From Desulfotignum sp. (GTDB lineage: Bacteria; Desulfobacterota; Desulfobacteria; Desulfobacterales; Desulfobacteraceae): a stretch of DNA of 8,229 nt. This document shows positions 1 to 5,627 of the stretch, piece after piece; the first letter of the stretch is position 1; each line of letters begins with the position of its first letter. Location of the stretch: positions 1 through 8,229 of the forward strand of contig JAIPDY010000144.1 of the NCBI GenBank assembly GCA_021737445.1. Direction: 5' to 3'. Below the pieces are notes generated by a model that saw nothing but the letters and a program-made list of their open reading frames with translations, searched no databases and had not been told where the DNA came from. The translations under genes and the position numbers were made by a program.

Positions 1-1040
1 CCGACGGCAGACGGCCCCTGGCTGGTCTGGTATCCTCTGATGCAGCCGGTGGCGGCAATGAGAATGCCGAATACAAAACACTTTATGATGCCGCCGGTAA
101 AATCTGTCCAGGAAACAAATCCCACCACCTGGTTGTAATAGGCCACAAACGGGTGGCCCAGAGACATGACCACCACCGCGCCTCCCAGGATGCCCACCAG
201 GATGGCAAATATTGTGAGCAAAGGGGTCATCAGGGTGGAGGCGATCACCCGGGGCAGGATCAGAAACCGCACCGGTTCCAGACCCATGACAGTGAGGGCA
301 TCTATCTCCTCATTGATCTTCATGGTGCCGATCTCAGCGGCAAACGCGGATGCAGACCGGCCCGCCAGGACAATGGCGGTCATCAGCGGCCCCAGTTCTC
401 TCACCATGGCCATGCCGATGAGGTTGGCCACATAAATTTCAGCCCCGAACATCTTCATGGGGATGGCGGACTGGAACGCCATGACAAGCCCCACGATAAA
501 GCTGATAAGCGCAACAATGGGAAGGGCATCTGCCCCGGACCGTTCCGCCACCCGAAGGGTTTCTGACCACCTGATCCGGCCGGGATGCAACAGGCTGGAC
601 CCGAAAGCCAGGCAGAGCTCTCCGAAAAAAGTGATAAAGGTTTTTGCATCATCTAAAAAATACGCCAGGTTTTTGCCCTGGTTTTCCACAAACACCCTGA
701 CCCTGCCCGTGGATGGCACAGGGTCGGGCAGAACGATCTCTTGTTTGGTAAGCCTGTCCACTAAAGCGGATGATGCAGTGTCAAGTCCGGTCACCAGGGG
801 GTTGTGCCAGTTTTGCCCCAGGGCCATCCGGTTCAGGTGCACCACAAAGGCTGCCCCGGCCGTGTCAAGATAGGTGACCCCGGACAGGTCCAGGGTCAAA
901 GAAGGACCATTGCTCTGGCGGATTGCGGTGCAGGCTTTTTCCCATACAAGGGCGATTCCGTCTGCATCCAGCCGTCCGAAAAAGGTGAACGTTAAAGCGG
1001 CACCGGTCTTGTCAACGGTCAGTTCGGCAGGGGAGGTCAT
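1..1040 (-). CDS. MlaE-family lipid ABC transporter permease with N-terminal STAS domain (3' end outside window)
   Basis: Inner-membrane permease of an Mla-type ABC system that moves phospholipid between the inner and outer membranes. I translated 346 uninterrupted codons from the ATG at 1040 to the window edge. Residues 1-95 look like a STAS domain, with the pattern LDLSGVTYLDTAGAA at 50-64. A linker with an amphipathic stretch follows, then the MlaE core from about 165. The family signature is clear: ELGPLMTAIVLAGRSASAF at 215-233, AAEIGTMKINEEIDALTVMG at 234-253 and LPRVIA at 262-267. The last visible residues, CIRGYQTSQGPSAV, match the conserved region before the final helix, so probably only 25-40 residues are missing. 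The start is set by the ATGA overlap with the prmA stop, which implies translational coupling. Most MlaE proteins are about 260 residues and lack STAS, but fused forms are known. MlaF and MlaD partners would be expected beyond the left edge; they are not seen here. Confidence 0.9.
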   Translation of the reverse strand, partial: MTSPAELTVDKTGAALTFTFFGRLDADGIALVWEKACTAIRQSNGPSLTLDLSGVTYLDTAGAAFVVHLNRMALGQNWHNPLVTGLDTASSALVDRLTKQEIVLPDPVPSTGRVRVFVENQGKNLAYFLDDAKTFITFFGELCLAFGSSLLHPGRIRWSETLRVAERSGADALPIVALISFIVGLVMAFQSAIPMKMFGAEIYVANLIGMAMVRELGPLMTAIVLAGRSASAFAAEIGTMKINEEIDALTVMGLEPVRFLILPRVIASTLMTPLLTIFAILVGILGGAVVVMSLGHPFVAYYNQVVGFVSWTDFTGGIIKCFVFGILIAATGCIRGYQTSQGPSAV

Positions 1041-1984
1041 CTGTTTTTTGCCGGGTTCGGCCCGTGGTTGTCAGATGCAACGGTCAAGGTCACCCATTCA
1101 TCTTCAGACATCTGCGTTTTAATTGCCAGTCCATGGCGGTACAGGGCGTTTTTTACATCCGGCATCCGTTCCCGGATAATGCCTGAAAGAACGGCAAGGC
1201 CTTTGGGGGCCATTTTTTTTTTGATGTCAGCCATGATATTTACAATGGTCTGGGCGATGATATTGGCGGCAATCAGGTCATACTGTACCGGCGGGATCTG
1301 GTCCAGGGTACATTTGTACAGATGGTACCTCTCTTTGGGAATTTTGTTTTTTTCCAGGTTTTCTCTGGCAATGTCCACGGCGGCCGGGTCTGTGTCAATA
1401 CCTGTCAGCTTGGATGCCCCCAGCCTGGCTGCGGCAATCATGAGAATGCCCGAACCGCACCCCACATCCAGAAAAATCTGGCCTGGTACCAGGCAGTCTT
1501 GCATCTGCTTTAAGCACATGCAGGTTGAAGGATGGGTGCCGGTGCCGAACGCCATGCCCGGATCCAGGTGGATCACAACATCATCGGGCCCCGGATCAAA
1601 GGGTTCCCATGCCGGTTTCACCACGATGCGGTCCGTGATGCGCATCACATGAAAGTGCTGTTTCCAGGCCTCTGCCCACTGCTGGTCATCCACTGTATCA
1701 ACCCGGAGTTCAACCTGGATGCCTGCATGTTCCAGGTTTTGGAACCGGTGCCGGATGTCATCGCGCACACCATCTGAAAACTGTTTTTGCGCCATATATC
1801 CCACAATGGCGTTTTCAGACGGCAATGCAAGGGTGTGTGTGCCGAACCCTTCATCCGGCTCATCTATAGGAATGCGGCATTCCACCCCTGTCATGCCGAA
1901 GGAGAAAAAAATATCACAGATACACTCTTCAGCCAGGGCCGGATTGTCAGAGGTAAAAGCAGCAGTGATTTTTTGAAATTTCAT
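1037..1984 (-). CDS. prmA: Ribosomal protein L11 methyltransferase PrmA
   Basis: SAM-dependent cytoplasmic methyltransferase that trimethylates ribosomal protein L11. The 315-residue length fits the family. The N-terminal substrate-binding domain covers about 1-95 and the linker contains the typical WAEAWK at 103-108. The Rossmann methyltransferase domain follows: DPGMAFGTGTHPST at 141-154, SAM-binding motif I DVGCGSG at 173-179, acidic motif II with Asp197 (GIDTDP), AANI at 239-242 and SGII at 267-270. All key residues are present, so it should be active. The ATG at 1984 gives the normal family N-terminus, but no good Shine-Dalgarno is visible upstream (AAAACAG). The gene is the first of a two-gene unit with the MlaE-like permease, which starts inside the prmA stop codon. 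It is transcribed divergently from a PrmA paralog, and a strong promoter lies about 50 bases upstream. Confidence 0.95.
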   Translation of the reverse strand: MKFQKITAAFTSDNPALAEECICDIFFSFGMTGVECRIPIDEPDEGFGTHTLALPSENAIVGYMAQKQFSDGVRDDIRHRFQNLEHAGIQVELRVDTVDDQQWAEAWKQHFHVMRITDRIVVKPAWEPFDPGPDDVVIHLDPGMAFGTGTHPSTCMCLKQMQDCLVPGQIFLDVGCGSGILMIAAARLGASKLTGIDTDPAAVDIARENLEKNKIPKERYHLYKCTLDQIPPVQYDLIAANIIAQTIVNIMADIKKKMAPKGLAVLSGIIRERMPDVKNALYRHGLAIKTQMSEDEWVTLTVASDNHGPNPAKNR

Positions 1985-2034
1985 CTGTTTTCAGGTCTTT
2001 GTTTTAAACGTTCTTGAATTTTCCTGTGGGAAAG

Positions 2035-2063
2035 ATTATTTTGCAAATTTTTGGCATTGTCAA
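2035..2063 (-). promoter_or_regulatory. Sigma70-type promoter of prmA
   Basis: On the minus strand a perfect -35 TTGACA (2063-2058) is followed by a 17-base spacer and a -10 AATAAT (2040-2035), five of six matches to consensus. A start near 2028 would give a leader of about 44 bases before the prmA ATG at 1984. The spacing and hexamers are read directly; activity is inferred. Confidence 0.7.
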
Positions 2064-2078
2064 ATTTTATTTTATTTT
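2051..2078 (+). promoter_or_regulatory. Possible promoter of the PrmA-like gene, overlapping the prmA promoter
   Basis: TTGGCA (2051-2056), a 16-base spacer and TATTTT (2073-2078) form a moderate plus-strand sigma70-like promoter that overlaps the prmA -35 box on the other strand. It would start transcription near 2085. If so, the in-frame TTG at 2051 belongs to the -35 box and cannot be a start codon, which supports the ATG at 2096. The region is AT-rich, so chance matches are likely. Confidence 0.35.
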
Positions 2079-2095
2079 CAAAGGCTGCCTGGCAC

Positions 2096-2929
2096 ATGAG
2101 AAACCCTTACCAGAATCTGGTTGTCTACTATTTTGAGGGTATCATTGACCCACCCGGGGCTGTGACATCAGACCCCCGGTTTCTGGGAAACTGGCAGGAG
2201 GCAGATACCGCTTTTGTGTTTTTTTGTGAACCTGTGCCGGATGTTGCACAGCAGATGGCGGCCCGCCATCCAGGTGCCAGGCTTGTGGATGTGTATGAGA
2301 TGACCTTTGAGCAGTGGCACGGGGACAGCATCGTGCCATACGGTGTGGCAGGCTTTTATGTGCATCCCCCCTGGGAAAAAAGGTCAGGTGATCCGGACAG
2401 GCGCCATATCATTCTTGATCCCGGGGTGGTGTTCGGCACAGGCCGCCACCAGACCACCCATGACTGCCTGGAACTGATTTATCAGGTGTGTTCTGAAAAA
2501 AAGATACAGACAGTGCTGGATATCGGCACCGGTACCGGCCTTCTGGCCCTGGGGGCGGCTGCCATGGGATGCTGCCGGGTGCTGGCCTGTGATTTCAACC
2601 TTCTGGCGGCACAGACCGCCCGCAAAAACATAGTGCGCAACCGGTGTGAGGACCGTGTCCTGGCATTTCAGGCCAGAGGGGAAACCATGATGGACCTGGG
2701 CTGTGATCTTCTGGTGGCCAATATACATTATGATATCATGCAGCACCTGATTGCCCATCCTGCCCTGACGGCCAAAAAATACCTTATTTTGTCCGGACTT
2801 TTGCCTTCCCAGGCCCGGAAGGTGAAAAAAGTTCTGGAGAACAGGCAGGTGCACATCCTTGACCACAGGTGCCCTGACGGCATCTGGAACACCTTTCTGG
2901 CAATGCCCTTGACAGACCACAACACATGA
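2096..2929 (+). CDS. Divergent PrmA-family (L11 methyltransferase-like) SAM-dependent methyltransferase
   Basis: A second PrmA-type methyltransferase of 277 residues; its substrate is unknown. The C-terminal Rossmann domain is clear: DPGVVFGTGRHQTT at 108-121 parallels the PrmA motif. SAM motif I is LDIGTGTG at 141-148, Asp166 occupies motif II, VANI is at 207-210 and LSGL at 232-235. The N-terminal 90 residues do not resemble the L11-binding domain of the neighbouring prmA, although FEQWHGDSI...HPPWE (71-94) keeps a trace of the family linker. It therefore probably methylates a different protein, or binds L11 differently. I chose the ATG at 2096, preceded by AAGG at 2081-2084. An upstream in-frame TTG at 2051 would add 15 residues, but it lies in AT-rich promoter-like DNA. 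The gene is head-to-head with prmA. PrmA relatives include lysine methyltransferases acting on electron-transfer flavoprotein, but nothing here proves such a role. Confidence 0.8.
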   Translation: MRNPYQNLVVYYFEGIIDPPGAVTSDPRFLGNWQEADTAFVFFCEPVPDVAQQMAARHPGARLVDVYEMTFEQWHGDSIVPYGVAGFYVHPPWEKRSGDPDRRHIILDPGVVFGTGRHQTTHDCLELIYQVCSEKKIQTVLDIGTGTGLLALGAAAMGCCRVLACDFNLLAAQTARKNIVRNRCEDRVLAFQARGETMMDLGCDLLVANIHYDIMQHLIAHPALTAKKYLILSGLLPSQARKVKKVLENRQVHILDHRCPDGIWNTFLAMPLTDHNT

Positions 2930-2955
2930 TGAAAGTATAACCAGCCAGGTATTAC

Positions 2956-2990
2956 CTTAAAACTTAAAACCTAAGACTTAAAACTTTCAA
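2956..2990 (+). repeat. Heptanucleotide tandem repeat, five units
   Basis: Five 7-bp units lie end to end between the PrmA-like gene and the DMT transporter. Three are exact copies of CTTAAAA (2956-2962, 2963-2969, 2977-2983) and two are variants, CCTAAGA (2970-2976) and CTTTCAA (2984-2990). The array ends just before a TACAAT hexamer (2997-3002) that could be the -10 element for the next gene, so unit number could affect promoter geometry. It is non-coding. Confidence 0.75.
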
Positions 2991-3024
2991 GACCACTACA
3001 ATAAAAGGATTTATCAAAAAAAGC

Positions 3025-3942
3025 ATGTCATCCAATTATTCCGCAGCCGCACACCAGACACACCAGGCATTGTTGAGAACCACACTTGGCGCCATGATGA
3101 TCAGTTTTTCCGCAGTGTTTGTGAAACTGGCCCATGTGAACCCCACTGTTTCAGGGTTTTACCGGGTGTTTTTGGGCGGATGCTTTCTGCTGGTTATCCT
3201 GCTGGTCCGCAGGGAGCTTAGATGGTATGGATGGCATTTTCTGGGGCTGGCCCTGGTAACCGGCATCTTTTTTGCCCTGGACCTGTATGCCTGGCACCGC
3301 AGCATCAAGTATGTGGGACCGGGGCTGGCCACCATTCTGGGCAATTTCGAGGTGTTCATGGTGCCGGTGGTGGGATTTTTCCTCTATGGGGAAAAACCGC
3401 CTTTCCGGCTGCTTCTTTCCGTGCCCCCGGCCATGGCAGGCCTGTTCATGATCGTGGGCACACCCTGGGGTGAGCTGACTCCGGATTTTCGGGTGGGCAT
3501 CTATTATGGCCTTGCCACGGCAGTGTTTTACACCGGGTTTCTGGTGATGTTCAGAAAAATGCAGGCCCATGCCGATACCCCGCCGGCAGTGTATAATCTC
3601 ATGGTGATCTCCTTTGCCAGTGCCCTGTTTCTGGCCCTGGACATGGTGCGCACCGGCGCATCCTTTGCCATTCCGGATACGCAGTCCCTGGCTGCTTTAG
3701 GGGGTCTGGCCCTCATGAGCCAGACCCTGGGATGGCTGCTCATCGGCCATTCCATGCCAAAAATACCGGCTGCCGTTGCCGGACTGGTCCTGCTGCTTCA
3801 GCCTTCTCTTTCCTTTGTGTGGGATGTTTTGTTTTTCAACCGGGAAACATCCCCCATGGCCTGGACCGGAGTGGCTCTGGCCCTGTGTGCCATCTATATC
3901 GGTGCCACCAGCACCAAAGCAGGCGGTCCGGAGAAAACCTGA
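3025..3942 (+). CDS. DMT-superfamily (EamA) permease
   Basis: Inner-membrane transporter of the drug/metabolite transporter superfamily; 305 residues is normal. Two EamA repeats of five helices each are visible. The first runs from about 20 to 145, with helices near 20-38, 42-62, 70-88, 98-120 and 128-146. The second runs from about 157 to 295, with helices near 157-176, 189-206, 222-242, 249-268 and 277-295. Typical EamA landmarks are GFYRVFLGG at 44-52, the GPGLATILGNFEVFMVPVVG stretch at 98-117 before GEK, and LLLQPSLSFVWDVLFFNRE at 256-274. The ATG at 3025 has only a weak, distant AAAGG (3004-3008) upstream, and a possible -10 TACAAT lies at 2997-3002. The substrate cannot be told from sequence; exporters of amino acids, nucleosides or drugs all occur in this family. 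It precedes an MFS gene by 43 bases on the same strand. Confidence 0.88.
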   Translation: MSSNYSAAAHQTHQALLRTTLGAMMISFSAVFVKLAHVNPTVSGFYRVFLGGCFLLVILLVRRELRWYGWHFLGLALVTGIFFALDLYAWHRSIKYVGPGLATILGNFEVFMVPVVGFFLYGEKPPFRLLLSVPPAMAGLFMIVGTPWGELTPDFRVGIYYGLATAVFYTGFLVMFRKMQAHADTPPAVYNLMVISFASALFLALDMVRTGASFAIPDTQSLAALGGLALMSQTLGWLLIGHSMPKIPAAVAGLVLLLQPSLSFVWDVLFFNRETSPMAWTGVALALCAIYIGATSTKAGGPEKT

Positions 3943-3971
3943 CGGTGTGCCGGGAACAAAGGGGCATCTGA

Positions 3972-3980
3972 TGCTATAAT
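3972..3980 (+). promoter_or_regulatory. Extended -10 promoter immediately upstream of the MFS gene
   Basis: TGC followed by TATAAT (TG at 3972-3973, hexamer 3975-3980) is an exact extended -10 element. No convincing -35 box lies at the usual distance, as is common for this promoter class. The hexamer ends five bases before the ATG at 3986, so the expected transcript start (about six to seven bases downstream) falls on or next to the start codon, giving a leaderless message. Confidence 0.5.
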
Positions 3981-3985
3981 AAGCC

Positions 3986-5161
3986 ATGCAAAAATCTATT
4001 CTTTTCACCATTTTATCAGCCATATTCATCGTTTTTGTCGGGATGGGCATCATTGCCCCCATTTTGCCCATATACGCGGAAGAATTAGGGGCCACCGGGT
4101 TTGCCTTAGGGGTCATCATGGCGGCATATGCCGTGAGCGGCGGGCTGCTGCAGCCTTTTGTGGGCAGCCTGTCCGACCGCCATGGTAAAAAAGGGTTTCT
4201 GACTGCCGGACTCATCATGTTCGGGTTGACCGGTTACATCTATACGATTGTCAACTCCGTGGGACAACTGGTGCTGGTCCGCTTTTTTCACGGGGCCGGG
4301 TCTGCGTTGATTTTTCCCATTGCCATGGCGTACATCATCGAAGCATCAGCTGAAGATACTGTGGGCAAATACATGGGGTGGTTCAATATTGCCATTTTTG
4401 CCGGCATCGGGGCCGGCCCGGTGCTGGGCGGGTTTTTTCTGGATCTGCTGGGAAAAAATGCGGGATTTTATGCCATGGCTGTTCTCAGCTTTATCTCTGC
4501 CGCCCTTGTGATTGCAATTCTTCCCGGAAGAGACCCTTCCAGTGTCACCCAAAGGCCGGTCCGGATTTTTGACGTGTTCCGGCGTATGATGCACAGCCGC
4601 CGGGTGATGGGCATTCTGCTGGCACGCATGGCCACCATGATCATCATGGTCCCCACCTTTGCATTTCTGCCGCTTTTGATGACCCGTCAGATGGGCGCCA
4701 GCGGTTCTGAAATCGGAATGGTCATCGCCTGCCGTACGCTGGTCAATGCCATACTCCAGGTTCCTTTTGGAAAACTTGCCGATACACGGAATCAAAACCG
4801 GCTGCTGCTGGCCGGTACCCTCTTGATCGGGGTCACTATCTTTTGTGTCCCCTTTGCCACAGGCTTTGTTCCCCTGCTGCTTTTGTTTGGGGTGATCGGT
4901 CTGGGTGAGGCCATCTCATGGCCAGCCATGGGCGCCCTGGCAGCAAAAGAGGGGAGAAAATTCGGGCAGGGGTCGATGATGGGGGTGTTCAATATGGCCA
5001 TGAACCTGGGCGTGTTCATCGGGGCCATGGGTGTGGGTGCCCTGGTGGATCTGTTCAGTATTGCCTGGGCGTTCTATGCTGTGGGGATCTGTTTGATTGT
5101 CTGCGCGGCTGTATCCGCCGCCATGATCCGGCACAAACCGGGTCCAACTGAAATGAAATGA
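3986..5161 (+). CDS. Major facilitator superfamily (DHA1-like) transporter
   Basis: Twelve-helix secondary transporter in the inner membrane, 391 residues, typical of the 12-TM MFS. The N-terminal half has MFS motif A in the loop between helices 2 and 3 (GSLSDRHGKKGFL, 60-72), and the C-terminal half repeats a degenerate form (GKLADTRNQNRLL, 262-274). Helix 5 carries GIGAGPVLGGFF at 140-151, resembling motif C of proton-coupled antiporters, so export of small molecules is likelier than uptake. This is inference and the substrate is unknown. An in-frame TAA at 3980-3982, one codon (GCC) before the ATG, rules out an earlier start. No Shine-Dalgarno lies within 15 bases upstream; an extended -10 box occupies that place. 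The gene follows the DMT permease by 43 bases and is convergent with the carboxymuconolactone-decarboxylase-like gene across an inverted repeat. Confidence 0.9.
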   Translation: MQKSILFTILSAIFIVFVGMGIIAPILPIYAEELGATGFALGVIMAAYAVSGGLLQPFVGSLSDRHGKKGFLTAGLIMFGLTGYIYTIVNSVGQLVLVRFFHGAGSALIFPIAMAYIIEASAEDTVGKYMGWFNIAIFAGIGAGPVLGGFFLDLLGKNAGFYAMAVLSFISAALVIAILPGRDPSSVTQRPVRIFDVFRRMMHSRRVMGILLARMATMIIMVPTFAFLPLLMTRQMGASGSEIGMVIACRTLVNAILQVPFGKLADTRNQNRLLLAGTLLIGVTIFCVPFATGFVPLLLLFGVIGLGEAISWPAMGALAAKEGRKFGQGSMMGVFNMAMNLGVFIGAMGVGALVDLFSIAWAFYAVGICLIVCAAVSAAMIRHKPGPTEMK

Positions 5162-5174
5162 TTCTTTCTTGAAA

Positions 5175-5221
5175 CAGCAGCAGCCTGCTTTGCCAATTTA
5201 AGGTAAAGCAGGCTGCTGCTG
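5175..5221. terminator. Large inverted repeat between convergent genes, probable bidirectional terminator
   Basis: Arms at 5175-5194 and 5202-5221 pair over 20 bases with a single G-U wobble around a 7-base loop. The outer stem is built from CAG/CTG triplets, with one extra CTG on the right side, and GCAGGC forms the core. It fills the gap between the stop codons of the MFS gene (5161) and the minus-strand gene (stop 5226-5228). The thymine tracts after the stem are short on both strands (TGTTTATT on plus, TGTTTCAAG on minus), so termination is likely but the tail is not ideal. Confidence 0.65.
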
Positions 5222-5225
5222 CTGT

Positions 5226-5615
5226 TTATTCCTGCCCGTCCCGTTCCTCCAGCACTTTTTTGAGGGCGGCAAGGGCCGTGTTGGCAGCAGGCACCCCGCC
5301 GTAGATGCTGGTCTGGAAAATCACCTCTGCTATCTCCTCTTTTGAGCATCCCACATTCAGGGCTGCATGGATGTGCAGGGCCAGCTCCTCGGGCTTGGAC
5401 AGCACGGTCAGGGCCGCCACGGTGATAAGCTGCCTTGTGGTGTGGGGAATTTTTTCTCTGGCATACATCTGGCCGGTGATGTACAACGACATGTCGCGGG
5501 CCAGGTCTTTGTCAAAGAACCGCCACAGGTTGTAGGGCTTGTCTTTGTCCTTGACCGTGGAAAAGTAGAGCTTGGCCGTCTCCCCGGTTTTTTTCGCAAT
5601 ATCTTTGGGGTCCAT
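5226..5615 (-). CDS. Carboxymuconolactone decarboxylase / AhpD-like family protein
   Basis: Small cytoplasmic protein of 129 residues. The C-terminal half has the carboxymuconolactone decarboxylase fold signature: RQLITVAALTVLSKPEELAL at 61-80, HIHAALNVGCSKEEIAEVI at 81-99, and QTSIYGGVPAANTALAALK at 101-119. The arrangement resembles PcaC-type members, with His81 and His83, and lacks the CxxC pair of AhpD peroxidase reductases. Cys90 is the only cysteine, so thiol-disulfide chemistry like AhpD's is unlikely. The true start is the ATG at 5615, not the longer in-frame reading to 5675: AAGGAGG (5627-5621) sits five bases upstream. The stop codon of the dehydrogenase (5629-5627) overlaps this ribosome-binding site, which implies translational coupling. 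Aerobic beta-ketoadipate chemistry makes no sense in this context, so a role in anaerobic acyl-CoA metabolism is inferred and its reaction is unknown. Confidence 0.85.
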   Translation of the reverse strand: MDPKDIAKKTGETAKLYFSTVKDKDKPYNLWRFFDKDLARDMSLYITGQMYAREKIPHTTRQLITVAALTVLSKPEELALHIHAALNVGCSKEEIAEVIFQTSIYGGVPAANTALAALKKVLEERDGQE

Positions 5616-5620
5616 TGTGC

Positions 5621-5627
5621 CCTCCTT
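5621..5627 (-). promoter_or_regulatory. Shine-Dalgarno of the carboxymuconolactone-decarboxylase-like gene
   Basis: AAGGAGG on the minus strand lies five bases before the ATG at 5615. Its first base is also the last base of the upstream TAA stop. It decides the start of the downstream gene and couples its translation to the dehydrogenase. Confidence 0.85.

Noticed and set aside
2051..2095. TTG start at 2051 for the PrmA-like gene
   Set aside because: It coincides with a possible -35 box, the added residues are low-complexity AT-coded sequence, and an ATG at 2096 begins the conserved-looking protein.
2090..2110. TGGCAC resembling the -24 part of a sigma54 promoter
   Set aside because: No TTGC-like -12 element follows at the required spacing, and the site overlaps the start codon of the PrmA-like gene.
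2384..2920. 178-codon minus-strand open frame inside the PrmA-like gene
   Set aside because: It is antisense to a methyltransferase with intact motifs, its product is rich in His and Gln without any pattern, and no ribosome-binding site supports it.
3697..4218. 173-codon minus-strand open frame across the DMT/MFS junction
   Set aside because: It overlaps the 3' end of the DMT gene and the 5' part of the MFS gene on the other strand. Its translation has no recognisable domain, and both plus-strand frames encode clear transporters.
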